Positions 1-9,492 are shown, numbered from the stretch's first letter. The stretch: 64,000 nt of DNA from Salimicrobium flavidum (GCF_900156645.1 NZ_FTOC01000010.1:1-64000), one strand, 5' to 3'. Made by a program: numbers and translations. The notes: a model not told the origin generated them from the sequence alone.

Positions 1-149
1 TAGAGGATTCTACGACTACCACATGCTTCTGGGAATCGAAAGAAAACGGAAGAAAAACGAAGGAATTCTAAGAATACATTAATATAAAGAGGGAGGATAG
101 AATATTTCCAATAAACAAGAAAAAACAAACACGAACTGACGAAATATCA

Positions 150-254
150 ATGATGATCAACGAAGGAGGGTTAGGTGCCGACAGGTATTATATTATTAAA
201 TATATGAAGGGAGAAGATGAAAGAGAGGCGAGAAAAGCAAAAAAAGAGAAATAA
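150..254 (+). CDS. Possible small protein, 34 aa
   Basis: A short frame starting with two ATG codons encodes a peptide with a glycine-rich stretch (EGGLGADRYY) and a very charged Lys/Glu tail. The frame is open upstream as far as about base 70, without an ATG and with no good ribosome site before the ATG pair, so it may be the end of a longer, start-less gene. I do not recognise the family. Bases 255-393 hold nothing I can name. Confidence 0.25.
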   Translation: MMINEGGLGADRYYIIKYMKGEDEREARKAKKEK

Positions 255-393
255 TATAATCATTTATGTAAACGAAGATAATAGAGAAATTGAATATACA
301 GAAAAAGTGCCAGTTTCCGGTTACTAACGTTAAGAAATGAGGAGATGGCACACGTGTTTGTATTCTTCTTTTCTTCCACATAAACTTTAGCAA

Positions 394-843
394 TTAGACA
401 CCGAATTGGTTTAAATGGTGGTCCAGATGCTTGTAGATCCCTCTTCCCCATTGTTCGGAGGTGAGCTTCCCGAAAAAAGGGTGGGGATGATCTGTACAAG
501 CTTCGGGACCATTTTTTTGAAGTCTTATCAGCTTTTGTTTCAATCTTTCTTTTTCTATTTCAAAGTCTTTTTCGCTTGTGATCAAAATGTCTGGGATAGT
601 AGGCAAATTGTGGGCTAAAGGTTTGTCATTATAAAAGAGGGGTTTTGCGAATCTGCCGAGGAATATCCCTAGCCAACTTCTCTTGGGGAAAGAGTAGCCA
701 TTGGCGATATCCTGGAATGCGGAGCAATGAGCGAGCATTTGAGAAACATTCATCTTTCCCCATTTCGGCTGTGAATGAATTGTTAACTTATCTATGCGAC
801 TCAGTATTTGATCTGTATGTGTGGATTCAAAAATACTATTCAT
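394..843 (-). CDS. DUF1569 (DinB-like) family protein
   Basis: A 149-residue protein. The C-terminal motif PHPFFGKLTSEQWG followed by a His-rich YKHLDHHLNQF is characteristic of DUF1569, a member of the DinB/YfiT-like four-helix metal-binding superfamily, and the length fits the family. The start is the ATG at 843, five bases after an AAGGGTGA ribosome site; the in-frame GTG nine bases upstream overlaps that site and is less likely. The biochemical role is unknown; relatives are small cytosolic metal-dependent enzymes, for example thiol transferases. It stands alone, and an AACGTTAACGTT palindrome lies about 65 bases upstream. Confidence 0.75.
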   Translation of the reverse strand: MNSIFESTHTDQILSRIDKLTIHSQPKWGKMNVSQMLAHCSAFQDIANGYSFPKRSWLGIFLGRFAKPLFYNDKPLAHNLPTIPDILITSEKDFEIEKERLKQKLIRLQKNGPEACTDHPHPFFGKLTSEQWGRGIYKHLDHHLNQFGV

Positions 844-1032
844 TAGAATCACCCTTCGTTTATTATTTCACACAAAGAACGCTATGGGTCATCGATAAAG
901 TATTTTAACGTTAACGTTATTATATCCTATTCATAGTCCTTATGTTTAGAAATGTTAATTGAATAAGCAGTGGTTTGACATTTATACATTTTTCCATAAC
1001 TTAAGGGGGTTTATGGAAAAGTGAATTCAGTT

Positions 1033-1261
1033 CCTTCAGTGAGGCATGGTCATTTTTTCTAGTGCAGAGAACTTATCAAGAATTACACCCCCATGGATGC
1101 AGTTCGAAGTTACCGGAGAGCTCCCTGAACATATGGATCCCGGTATGGTTGCAACTTACCGCTTGCAGCCAGTGTTTGGAATTACATTAAGATGGGTGAC
1201 GGAAATCACTAACATGGAGGAGAACAAGTACTTTATTGATGAACAGCGTTATGGTCCATAA
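1033..1261 (+). pseudogene. Fragment of SRPBCC-family gene
   Basis: About 225 bases that are nearly identical to the middle of the intact SRPBCC gene at 10914-11378, from SSAENLSRITPPW to FIDEQR.GP. Both ends are missing: the first 18 or so residues are absent and similarity stops abruptly at the GP codons, where a TAA follows. Only a few substitutions separate the copies (K to Q, Y to D, H to N), so the duplication looks recent. It directly precedes a group II intron remnant, which suggests a rearranged patch rather than a functional gene. Confidence 0.8.
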
Positions 1262-1318
1262 TGCGGCAGAGATTTTTCCTTTGTTGAAAGAAGACAGATG
1301 TTAGTATATCTGCGGTGA

Positions 1319-1576
1319 TGGGTAGCTGGATGGCTCCGGCGTCGCCTGAGACAAATTATATGGAAACGTTGGAAGAAGGTCAAAACAAGATACCAAAACC
1401 TTATGAAATTAAACATTCCCAGGCAGAAAGCCTGGGAATGGGCGGATACAAGGAAAGGGTACTGGCATATTGCCTGTAGTTATATCCTTCATAGAGCAAT
1501 ACGAAATGAAAGTCTTGAAAAGACGGGATTGAAAAATCTCAATCATCTTTTCAAGAAAGCGAACTCAACCTATTGA
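1319..1576 (+). pseudogene. ltrA: C-terminal remnant of group II intron reverse transcriptase/maturase
   Basis: This reading frame has no start and is blocked by TGA just upstream. It encodes 85 residues that match the end of bacterial group II intron proteins: WLRRRLRQIIWKRWKKVKTR (thumb/maturase X region), then LMKLNIPRQKAWEWADTRKG and YWHIACSYILHRAI, ending after NSTY. Intact proteins are about 420-600 residues, so the RT domains are gone. The TGA stop is immediately followed by ribozyme domain V, the normal layout for these introns. Confidence 0.8.
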
Positions 1577-1646
1577 ACCGCCGTATACGGAATCGTACGT
1601 ACGGTGGTGTGAGAGGACGGAGGTTAGTCACCTCCTCCTACTCGAT
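1577..1646 (+). mobile_element. Group II intron domains V-VI (class C 3' end)
   Basis: Domain V can be folded base by base. ACCGCCGTA (1577-1585) pairs with TACGGTGGT (1600-1608), a CG bulge is at 1598-1599, TACG pairs with CGTA, and the tetraloop is GAAT. Domain VI follows as GGAGG/CCTCC (1619-1635), and the element ends in CTCGAT, as class C (bacterial IIC) introns do. The 5' ribozyme domains are not present upstream, so this is a dead 3' remnant. Confidence 0.8.
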
Positions 1647-1664
1647 TCTTAATCTTAGGATCTA

Positions 1665-2452
1665 TTACTTTATTTTCGCTACGATCTTCCCGGTCACATG
1701 ACGTTCAGAAAGACTTTCCAGTGCCTGAGGTACCTCTTCTAAGGAAATCGTCTCACTTAAAAGTGGAGAAAGCTGTTCTTCCGTCACCATCGCAAGCATG
1801 TCGTCTCCCATAACTGCAAGATCCTTCTGAGAATCGGTATCCGCCTGATGAACCGCGCCAAGGTCTATTTCATGGTACGAAGGGACAATTGTAAATGGCT
1901 TCACTTTCATGAAATCAGGCGCGCCAGCGATATATACGAGATGTCCAAGGTGAGCGAGGTAGTCGAGCGAAGCGGTTGTATTGTCACGACTCACGGTGTC
2001 CACTACGGCGTCGACGCCTTTGCCATCTGTAATCTCTTTGACCCGTTCTGCGACGTCTTCGTTCCGGTAATCGATCGCTTCGTCTGCGCCCAGACGCTTC
2101 ACATAGTCGTGGTTACGCCTGGAAGCGGTAGTCAGTACCTTTTTGCCTGCAGCTTTCGCCAGTTGGATACCGAAACCACCGACACCTCCAGCTCCTGCAT
2201 GGATCAGGATTGTATCTACCTGGTCGAGCGGTAACTTGCGGTGGATCGCCTGATAGGCGGTGTAACCTGCTGTTGGCAGAGCGGCAGCTTCCTCGAAGCT
2301 TACGCTATCCGGGATGCGTGAAATGGTGTGAGCGGTCGTTACAGCATACTCCGCGTATGCTCCGTTTTTTTGCAGGTTGCCGTGATAGACGACCCGGTCA
2401 CCTTGTTGCCATCCGGTAACACCTTCTCCGATTTCTACAATCGTGCTTTCAT
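1665..2452 (-). pseudogene. Zinc-type/quinone oxidoreductase (MDR family), N-terminal deletion
   Basis: The body is a clear medium-chain dehydrogenase/quinone reductase: VVEIGEG-like VEIGEGVTGWQQGDRV, the nucleotide-binding HAGAGGVGGFGIQLAK, and an ordinary C-terminus VTGKIVAKIK. About 60 N-terminal residues of the catalytic domain are missing. The ancestral start is still visible: AGGAGAGG followed by ATG AAA GCA (2452), the usual MKA start. It now runs into TAG after five codons, because the sequence jumps out of frame straight to the VEIGEG region. A frame open to an ATG at 2552 exists but has no family-like N-terminus. I read this as an internal frameshifting deletion. Confidence 0.7.
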
Positions 2453-2600
2453 TGTATGTTCCTCTCCTTTTCTGAGCAGGTTGTTTCAATAAGCGTGATG
2501 ATACACCATGTGAAGCCGTGTTCGCCAGTAAGAAACATTTAGACAATCTCAAGTAAGCGGGGGTTGATTAGAAGTTTACGTAAGGAAGACGCTGAATCCA

Positions 2601-2631
2601 AAAAAGGAATGCTCTGAGGGCATTCCTTTTT
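2601..2631 (-). terminator. Bidirectional intrinsic terminator after aspA
   Basis: AAAAAGGAATGC and GCATTCCTTTTT form a perfect stem with a 7-base loop and T-runs in both directions, 12 bases beyond the aspA stop codon. It can also stop transcription entering from the other side. Confidence 0.85.
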
Positions 2632-2642
2632 CACTGACTACA

Positions 2643-4070
2643 CTATACGGTTGTTTTTTCTTTAAGGTGCTCTCCAGCGATTCCGGGGTAGGTCATTTCA
2701 TAACTGTCCAGGATAATCTCAAGGTCTTCGTGGCTCAAGATGTTGTATTCCTGGCAAAGGCTGCGGACGGTCTTCCCTGTTTTGATTCCCTCTTGGGCGA
2801 TCTGGGAGGATTGATCGTAACCGATATGAGGACTCAAAGCTGTAATGGTTCCGAGGCAGTGTTCCACGTTTTCTTTGAGGGCTTCTTCGTTGGCCTGTAG
2901 ATCCTTCAGACAGAGGTCTGTGAAAACGTTGAAGCCGTTCCTCATGATGGTGATGGACTCCAGGATGTTGAAGATCAGCACCGGTTCCATAACGTTCAAC
3001 TCCAGCTGCCCCGCTTCAGAAGCCATGCTCACCGTGTGATCGTTCCCCATGACTTGGAAAGCGATCTGATTGATCACTTCCGGCAGGACCGGGTTCACTT
3101 TCCCTGGCATGATGGAAGAGCCGGGCTGACGGGGAGGAAGGATTAGTTCACCCAGACCGTTTCTCGGGCCGGAAGCCATCAGTCGGATATCATTAGCGAT
3201 CTTCGACATGTTCGTCATCGTATTCTTCAGTGCGGAGGAGATTTCGGTGTAGGCATCTGTATTCTGGGTAGCGTCCACCAGGTTCTCGGCCGGCCGGAGC
3301 GGCAATCCGCTGATTGAAGCTAAATGCTCCACGACCAGTTTCGTATAGGTTGGATCGGCATTTAGTCCCGTCCCTACAGCAGTCGCCCCCATGTTGATTT
3401 CATACAAATTCTCTTTGGATCGTTTAAGACGTTTGATATCCCGCTCGATCATCCGCTCATAGCTCTGAAGCTCCTGTCCCAACCGGATAGGTACTGCATC
3501 CTGGAGGTGTGTGCGCCCCACTTTGATGATGTGGTCAAAATCGGCTGCTTTCTTCCTGAACGTCTCAGCCATCTCTTCCATCGTCTTCTCGAGCTGCGTC
3601 AGTGCTGTTATTACAGCGAGATGCATGGTGGTAGGGAAGACGTCGTTTGTGGACTGTGCCATATTCACATGATTGTTGGGGTTGATATGTTGGTACGTCC
3701 CTTTTTCCTTCCCTGTCAGCTCCAAGGCACGGTTGGCGATGATCTCATTGGCGTTCATGTTCAGGGAGGTACCGGCACCTCCCTGGATAGGGTCCACCAG
3801 AAATTGATCATGCCATTTTCCTTCCGACACTTCCTCGGCAGCTTCGATGATAGCGTCGCTTATAGGAAGGGAGAGGTGGCCGATGTCCCTGTTCGAGAGA
3901 GCGGCGGCTTTTTTCACCATTGCGATGCCCTCGACCAAAGATTCGTTCAGGGCATACCCCGTAATCGGAAAGTTTTCTTTCGCCCGCAACGTCTGTATTC
4001 CATAGTAAGCATCAGCAGGTACTTCTTTCTTGCCAAGGGAGTCTGTTTCTGTCCGGTAGAGACGATTCAT
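2643..4070 (-). CDS. aspA: Aspartate ammonia-lyase
   Basis: This enzyme reversibly deaminates L-aspartate to fumarate plus ammonia in the cytosol. The 475-residue protein carries the fumarase/aspartase superfamily signature GSSIMPGKVNP and the QSTNDVFPT motif, and its length is normal for AspA. Similarity to class II fumarase is expected, but the N-terminus (RTETDSLGKKEVPADAYYGI) is aspartase-like. The start is the ATG at 4070, eight bases after AAAGGA; an upstream in-frame ATG at 4106 would overlap the preceding gene. It lies 32 bases downstream of a DAACS-type symporter gene and very likely shares its mRNA, giving an uptake-plus-catabolism unit for aspartate or related acids. Confidence 0.93.
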   Translation of the reverse strand: MNRLYRTETDSLGKKEVPADAYYGIQTLRAKENFPITGYALNESLVEGIAMVKKAAALSNRDIGHLSLPISDAIIEAAEEVSEGKWHDQFLVDPIQGGAGTSLNMNANEIIANRALELTGKEKGTYQHINPNNHVNMAQSTNDVFPTTMHLAVITALTQLEKTMEEMAETFRKKAADFDHIIKVGRTHLQDAVPIRLGQELQSYERMIERDIKRLKRSKENLYEINMGATAVGTGLNADPTYTKLVVEHLASISGLPLRPAENLVDATQNTDAYTEISSALKNTMTNMSKIANDIRLMASGPRNGLGELILPPRQPGSSIMPGKVNPVLPEVINQIAFQVMGNDHTVSMASEAGQLELNVMEPVLIFNILESITIMRNGFNVFTDLCLKDLQANEEALKENVEHCLGTITALSPHIGYDQSSQIAQEGIKTGKTVRSLCQEYNILSHEDLEIILDSYEMTYPGIAGEHLKEKTTV

Positions 4071-4102
4071 GAAATCATTCCTTTCCCTGTAGAAATATTT
4101 GT

Positions 4103-5350
4103 TCACCCATAATGAACCTCAGCATAGTCTTCTTCTTCATAATCCTCTTCATCGGAGGGGTTGTTTCTCTCAGAGGAGCTGACGACTACTGCGGCTGTAG
4201 CATCTCCTAACACGTTCACGGAAGTACGGATCATGTCGAGGATACGGTCGATTCCTGCGAGCAGAGCGATTCCTTCAAGCGGCAGTCCGATGGAAGTCAT
4301 AACCATGGAAAGCATGATTAGTCCGGCACTCGGAACTCCTGCCGTACCTATAGAAGCGAGTGTAGCAGTCAATACGACGGTCAGCTGATCGATGAAGGTG
4401 AGTTCTACCCCGAAATACTGAGCGACGAATAGGATACAGACCCCTTGATAAAGGGCGGTTCCGTTCATATTGATTGTTGCACCGAGAGGGAGGACAAAGC
4501 TGCTGATTTTCCGAGGTACTTTCAATTTTTCTTCAGAATATTTGATGGTCATCGGTAGTGTTCCTGAACTGCTTGATGTGCTGAAAGCCACCATGATGAC
4601 AGGTATCAGTTCTCTGAAAAACGTGATAGGGTTCATCTGTCCTAATACCTTCACGGAAAAGGCGTAGACCAAGACGACGTGGACGAGTGACCCGACCAGA
4701 AGAGCCAGAATGACTTTCAGTAACGGCCATAACACTGATATTCCATACTGTCCTACTGTCGGAGCGATAAGACCGAAGATTCCGATCGGAGCGAATCGCA
4801 TTACAATCCCTGTGATTTTATACATGACTTCTGCGAGTTGATCGAATAGTTGATAAAGCGTGCGGGCTTTCTCCCCGGCCATTGTGATCCCGATTCCGAG
4901 GAAAATGGCGAAGAAAATGACCTGAAGCATGTTCCCTTCGGTCAATGCGGCGATCGGATTAGTCGGCACGATGTTCAGTAGCGTTTCCTGAATACCGGGC
5001 GTTTCCTGAGCTTCCACCTGTTGCTGATTTTCCGGAACGTCGATATCCAATCCGGTTCCCGGAGAGAAGAGATTCGCGCTCATCAGTCCGATGGAAATGG
5101 CGATAGCGGTTGTGACCATATAAAAGGAAACAGTCTTGAGACTTAGATTTCCAAGCTCTTTCAAGTTACCGGTGCTGGATACTCCGACTACGAGAGAAGA
5201 CAACACCAGGGGAACAATAATAAATTTGATCAGTCTTAAAAAAAGATCGCCTAAAGGCTGTACTACTTTGATGTCAGGACCTACAATAGCACCTAAGATA
5301 ATAGCGAAAAAGAATGCGATGAAGATTTGAATCACGAGATTGTTTTTCAT
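4103..5350 (-). CDS. Dicarboxylate/amino acid:cation symporter (DAACS family)
   Basis: A 415-residue integral membrane carrier of the GltP/GltT/DctA family, which takes up glutamate, aspartate or C4-dicarboxylates with H+ or Na+. Family marks are the serine-rich re-entrant hairpin AFSTSSSSGTLPMT, the NMNGTALYQG segment in TM7 and the GIDRILDMIRTSVNVLGD segment in TM8. The C-terminal tail is very acidic (DEEDYEEEDYAE). Linkage to aspA favours aspartate or fumarate/malate as substrate, but sequence alone does not settle this. The neighbouring two-component system, transcribed divergently, is a likely regulator, and a cre-like site lies in the shared intergenic region. Confidence 0.88.
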   Translation of the reverse strand: MKNNLVIQIFIAFFFAIILGAIVGPDIKVVQPLGDLFLRLIKFIIVPLVLSSLVVGVSSTGNLKELGNLSLKTVSFYMVTTAIAISIGLMSANLFSPGTGLDIDVPENQQQVEAQETPGIQETLLNIVPTNPIAALTEGNMLQVIFFAIFLGIGITMAGEKARTLYQLFDQLAEVMYKITGIVMRFAPIGIFGLIAPTVGQYGISVLWPLLKVILALLVGSLVHVVLVYAFSVKVLGQMNPITFFRELIPVIMVAFSTSSSSGTLPMTIKYSEEKLKVPRKISSFVLPLGATINMNGTALYQGVCILFVAQYFGVELTFIDQLTVVLTATLASIGTAGVPSAGLIMLSMVMTSIGLPLEGIALLAGIDRILDMIRTSVNVLGDATAAVVVSSSERNNPSDEEDYEEEDYAEVHYG

Positions 5351-5382
5351 GTTATCCCTCCATATTTGTTACTAGATACTAA

Positions 5383-5396
5383 TGTAAGCGCATACC
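5383..5396. promoter_or_regulatory. Candidate cre (CcpA) site
   Basis: TGTAAGCGCATACC matches the catabolite-responsive element consensus TGWAARCGYTWNCW at most positions. It sits 33 bases upstream of the symporter start, in the intergenic region shared with the divergent kinase gene. Repression of acid uptake during growth on sugars would be expected; this is a prediction. Confidence 0.5.
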
Positions 5397-5455
5397 TACA
5401 CAAAAAGACAAAAACATACGGAAGAATTCAGTGATTTTTAAAAGGGGGATCTATC

Positions 5456-6727
5456 GTGATCAAAAGGAAATGGTTTTTTCTATTGGTGGTACTCATCACA
5501 GTGCCATTAGCCGGAGAGCTTAAATTTTATCCGTTCGAGGGGGACTTTCGAGTAAGTTTCGGGACACCTTTATTTTTCTTCTTATTACTGTGGAGAAGAA
5601 GTCTGCACCGGTTGACCTTTATCATAGGTGTGGCGGGTTCGGTCGTTCTTTTCAGAATCGGGTTGGAGATGTATGGAGGTAGGTCAGGAATGGAAGAAGC
5701 TTTTCTGGCCCATTTCCCGGTGTTTTTCTATTACTTGACTTATGGTGTATTATTCCGGTTCTTCAAGGTGTCTGAATACTATTATAAACCACTCATAATC
5801 GGTGTCTTTGGAGTGTTGCTGGAGGTTTTTTCGAGCACAGTCGAAATTCTGTTGAGAAGTGGAGTGATGAATCAGCCTTTTGACTATGGAACGATGTGGT
5901 TATTGGTGGAAGTCGCTGTCATTCGCAGTTTTTTTGTGCTAGGATTTTTCAATATTCTTTTGTACAAACAGGTAAAAATAGAGGAAGAACAGCAGAAGCA
6001 ACAGAAAGAGCATATAATGATGGTCGTTTCCGGGTTATATGCGGAGGTCACGCATCTATCTAAATCGATGCGAGATGCTGAAATGGTGACCAAAGAGAGT
6101 TATGATTTATACAGGCAGGTGAACCGCAATGAGCATCCCGCTCCCGCTCTGTCCTCGGCGCTTCTCGGGGTAGCTAATAAAGTCCATGAAATCAAAAAGG
6201 ACAACCAGCGGATCTATGCGGGGTTGTCTAACGTCGTTTCCAGGGAGAGTGGTTCTTCGTATCTCCGTATGAAAAGTATCGCGGATATTTTGATGAGATC
6301 TAATGCGACTTATGCGGAATTTCTCGGCAAGGATATCCACTTCAGATTCGAAAGTGATGATCATGAGTCTTCCTACCCGACCTATGTCCTTCTCTCGCTG
6401 CTCAACAACCTGATCACCAACGCGGTAGAGGCGATCGAAACAAAAGGAGAGGTGGAGTTGAACGTTAAGAGAGGAGGGAACAGCCTGGAATTCAAGGTGA
6501 CAGATGATGGACCGGGAGTTCCTGAGAAAGTGAAGGACGTTATTTTTGAGCACGGATACACTTCCAAATTCGACTCCTCCGGTTCTCCTTCCACCGGCAT
6601 CGGTCTTTCATATGTACGGGAAATTGTGGAGAAGATGGAGGGGACGATCAAATTGAAAAAAGAGGAAGGTCAACATTCTTTTCTAATCCAGGTGTCGGAG
6701 AAGAAACTTATGGAGATGGGGGATTAG
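5456..6727 (+). CDS. Sensor histidine kinase, GlnK (YcbA)-like
   Basis: A 423-residue membrane sensor kinase. Residues 1-175 hold about six hydrophobic segments; a short linker follows, then the phospho-acceptor region KVHEIKKDNQRIYAGL with His244, typical of the GlnK/CitA-like class. The ATPase domain shows N box NLITNAVEAI, G1 DDGPGV, F box and G2 STGIGLSYV. The start is GTG at 5456 behind GGGGGA. The next gene begins two bases after its stop and encodes a GlnL-type regulator. In B. subtilis GlnK/GlnL senses glutamine and controls glsA-glnT; here the pair is divergent from a symporter-aspA operon instead. Confidence 0.88.
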   Translation: MIKRKWFFLLVVLITVPLAGELKFYPFEGDFRVSFGTPLFFFLLLWRRSLHRLTFIIGVAGSVVLFRIGLEMYGGRSGMEEAFLAHFPVFFYYLTYGVLFRFFKVSEYYYKPLIIGVFGVLLEVFSSTVEILLRSGVMNQPFDYGTMWLLVEVAVIRSFFVLGFFNILLYKQVKIEEEQQKQQKEHIMMVVSGLYAEVTHLSKSMRDAEMVTKESYDLYRQVNRNEHPAPALSSALLGVANKVHEIKKDNQRIYAGLSNVVSRESGSSYLRMKSIADILMRSNATYAEFLGKDIHFRFESDDHESSYPTYVLLSLLNNLITNAVEAIETKGEVELNVKRGGNSLEFKVTDDGPGVPEKVKDVIFEHGYTSKFDSSGSPSTGIGLSYVREIVEKMEGTIKLKKEEGQHSFLIQVSEKKLMEMGD

Positions 6728-6728
6728 T

Positions 6729-7634
6729 ATGAATTACTTTATCGTTGATGATGATGTATCAGTCAGAGCAATGTTGACAGAAATGATCGAAGATGAGGAT
6801 CTCGGCACAGTAGTCGGAGAGAGAGAAGACGGGGCAGATATCGACGCACCTATCCTTGAAGCGAACAAAGCCGACATTCTCCTGATAGATTTGTTAATGA
6901 AAGGGAGAGACGGGATAGAAACCGTAAAACAGGTAGCGGGACAGTATAAAGGGAAAGTAGTCATGATTTCTCAAGTAGAGACTAAAGATTTGATAGGAGA
7001 GGCTTACTATCTCGGGGTGGAGTATTATATTACGAAACCTCTGAATCGTATGGAAGTGGTCAGCATTTTGAAGAAAGTCAACGAAAGGATTTTATTGGGT
7101 CATTCTATTGAGAACATTCAGCGCTCTTTGAGTGTTATTACCGATCAGAGCCCGGGTACAGGGAAAACGGAAAAACTGAAAAATATCAAGGAGAAAGGAT
7201 ACGACATTCTGGTTGAACTCGGAATCGCCGGGGATAACGGTTCCAAAGATCTTCTGGAAATAATTGATCATCTTGATAAGAATCTCAGGCAAGACGGAGA
7301 TGATACTACATCTCTCAAAAGCGTCTATGAGAAACTAGCCTGCCATAGAGTGGGGAAAGAAGCTAAGCATTTGGTGCTTCAACGGGAAGTGAAAGCAGCG
7401 GAGCAGCGTGTTAGACGTGCGGTTCATCAGGCTATATCTCACATCGCGTCCCTGGGACTGGATGATTTCGGGAATCCGGTATTCGACAAGTATGCTTCTG
7501 CGTTCTTCGACTATGAACAGGTTCGGAAGAAAATGATGGAGTTGGAAAAAGGGAAAAGGCATCGTATAAGAGTAGATACGAAGAAGTTCATTCAGATGTT
7601 GTACTGGGAAGCGAAACGGAACATAGACAAATGA
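6729..7634 (+). CDS. Response regulator with YcbB domain, GlnL-like
   Basis: A 301-residue two-component regulator. The N-terminal receiver domain has the acidic pocket VDDD, phospho-acceptor Asp54 in LLIDLLMKG and the conserved KPLN lysine. Residues about 150-301 match the YcbB DNA-binding domain, found almost only in GlnL-like regulators. The gene is translationally coupled to the kinase (2-base gap, GGGGGA ribosome site inside the kinase 3' end). The probable target is the divergent symporter-aspA operon, since no glutaminase or glutamine permease gene is present here. The inducing ligand is unknown. Confidence 0.87.
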   Translation: MNYFIVDDDVSVRAMLTEMIEDEDLGTVVGEREDGADIDAPILEANKADILLIDLLMKGRDGIETVKQVAGQYKGKVVMISQVETKDLIGEAYYLGVEYYITKPLNRMEVVSILKKVNERILLGHSIENIQRSLSVITDQSPGTGKTEKLKNIKEKGYDILVELGIAGDNGSKDLLEIIDHLDKNLRQDGDDTTSLKSVYEKLACHRVGKEAKHLVLQREVKAAEQRVRRAVHQAISHIASLGLDDFGNPVFDKYASAFFDYEQVRKKMMELEKGKRHRIRVDTKKFIQMLYWEAKRNIDK

Positions 7635-7778
7635 TAATTCTGAAAAAAAGTTATTTCCTAAATAAGCAGCGAGTTACTTATACGTTGATCATGAGGTTTC
7701 GTTAAAGTGGAACAGAAGTAATTCATAGAGTCATAGATAGAATGTGGATTGTGGTTGGTTGTAACCTGATGAACACAA

Positions 7779-7815
7779 AAAACACGCTGTTTCTTTACGG
7801 GAATCAGCGTGTTTT
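7779..7815 (-). terminator. Terminator of the ldh-lctP operon
   Basis: AAAACACGCTG (7779-7789) and CAGCGTGTTTT (7805-7815) form a perfect 11-bp stem with T-runs on both strands, 23 bases past the lactate permease stop codon. Bases 7635-7778 contain no recognisable feature. Confidence 0.85.
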
Positions 7816-7837
7816 CCGGTTTCTTCACCGAGTATTG

Positions 7838-9463
7838 TCAGATACCGTCTAAGGATAATAAGAATGTAACGACACAAACCACTACTAGTAGGCCTAAGCT
7901 GTATTTCAAGGTCATTTTGAACAACTGGGATTCTTTTCCGGTCTCCTTTACTGCTGCTGTCGCTATCGCAATAGATTGCGGGGAAATAAGTTTAGCCATG
8001 ACTCCACCTGCTGTATTTGCTGCAAGTAACAGAGATGGGTTGGCCATAATCTGATTTGCCGTAACAACTTGCAAATGTCCGAACAGCGCGTTATTACTGA
8101 CAACAGAACCTGTGATGAAGACACCGATCCATCCGAGAATAGGACTGAATAGAGGGAAGAAATCCCCGGTTTTAGCTAATGCGAGTCCGATAGTCGAGCT
8201 TAGCCCTGCAAAGTTAGATAGGTTTGCAAAGGCCATGACGAAACAGATGGTTATTACAGGAATCCATAATTCCTTAATGGTCAGTTTTAATGAATTCATC
8301 CCTTCAGGCAATGTAATCGCAGAACTGAACCATCCCGTAAGAAGAATAGCCACTAAAATTGCAGTACCAGTTGCAGATAGCAAATCTAATTTAAAGAGAG
8401 CATCTAAGGTTGTGATATCCGGAGCAATTGGTGGTGCTTTCTGTATCTCCTGGTGCAGAAAAGGGATTGGGATAAAGGCCGTAGTTTGTTCCAAAAGCCC
8501 GCCTTCGTTGAAGAGAGCTTTGAAGGAAGGCAAGCTCCATAGTGTGATTGTTGCGGTAAGAATATAGAAAGGAGACCAGGCTTTGATAATATCTTTCGGA
8601 CTGTAGGATTCTCCCTGTTGCACCGGTGGAGCATTCGCTTCACGGTGTATAGTCTTCGGTTGCCATTTTCTCAAGAACAGTGCAAGACCACCCATGCTTA
8701 ATAGAGCAGCTAGAATGTTCGCAAGCTCAGGGCCCAGGAATAGAATCGTGAAGATTTGGGTTCCTGTGTAAATACCGCTAATAACGAATAATGCAGGCAG
8801 TGTTTCAGCTACACCTTTGAAGCCGCTTAAGATAAAAACAAGTAAAAATGGAATGACAAACGAAATCATTGGTAAAATGTAGACCAAGGTCCGTGATAGT
8901 TCCATTGTTTCAAGGTTCCCCATCTGTGCTCCCACGATAACAGGGATCCCGATAGCTCCAAAGGCTCCGGAAGCAGCGTTGGCAATCAGACATAGAGCTG
9001 CGGCTTTCAGTGGACGGAACCCGAGTTCCACAAGTAGAGCAGCACTGATGGCAATCGGCACTCCGAATCCCGCTGCACCTTCGAGGAAGGCATTAAAGCT
9101 GAAGCCGATCAACAATAGCTGAAGGCGCTGGTCATGGGAGATGGAAGCTATACTGGAACGAATGACTGTGAATTTCCCCGTGCGAACGGCAATTTTGTAT
9201 AACCAGACAGCCATAATGACGATATAACCGATCGGCCACAGGCCATTGGCAATCCCGTGCAGGGAAGCAAAAAGAGCTTTCTGTAATGGCATATCAAAAA
9301 ATAGGACCGCTACGAAGATACTTAAAGCAAGTGTCAGAAAAGCAGCCAGGATTCCTTTCATTCTGAATCGCGTCAGTGCCAGAAAAAAGAAGAATATCGG
9401 CAAAGCTGCAAGAAGAGAACTGATAAACATATTTCCAAAAGGGTCATACTGTTGCAACCACAT
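7838..9463 (-). CDS. lctP: L-lactate permease
   Basis: A 541-residue multi-pass membrane protein of the LctP/LldP family, which moves L-lactate (and glycolate in some species) with protons. It begins [11 protein letters not shown], the usual start of the family, and has conserved segments such as [17 protein letters not shown] and the C-terminal [19 protein letters not shown]. The length matches known permeases. It lies 29 bases downstream of ldh, so the pair would export or re-import the fermentation product made by Ldh. Regulation is probably shared with ldh through the Rex site. Confidence 0.93.
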   Translation of the reverse strand: MWLQQYDPFGNMFISSLLAALPIFFFFLALTRFRMKGILAAFLTLALSIFVAVLFFDMPLQKALFASLHGIANGLWPIGYIVIMAVWLYKIAVRTGKFTVIRSSIASISHDQRLQLLLIGFSFNAFLEGAAGFGVPIAISAALLVELGFRPLKAAALCLIANAASGAFGAIGIPVIVGAQMGNLETMELSRTLVYILPMISFVIPFLLVFILSGFKGVAETLPALFVISGIYTGTQIFTILFLGPELANILAALLSMGGLALFLRKWQPKTIHREANAPPVQQGESYSPKDIIKAWSPFYILTATITLWSLPSFKALFNEGGLLEQTTAFIPIPFLHQEIQKAPPIAPDITTLDALFKLDLLSATGTAILVAILLTGWFSSAITLPEGMNSLKLTIKELWIPVITICFVMAFANLSNFAGLSSTIGLALAKTGDFFPLFSPILGWIGVFITGSVVSNNALFGHLQVVTANQIMANPSLLLAANTAGGVMAKLISPQSIAIATAAVKETGKESQLFKMTLKYSLGLLVVVCVVTFLLSLDGI

Positions 9464-9492
9464 AGGTCATCCGCTCATTTCTATGATTGAAT

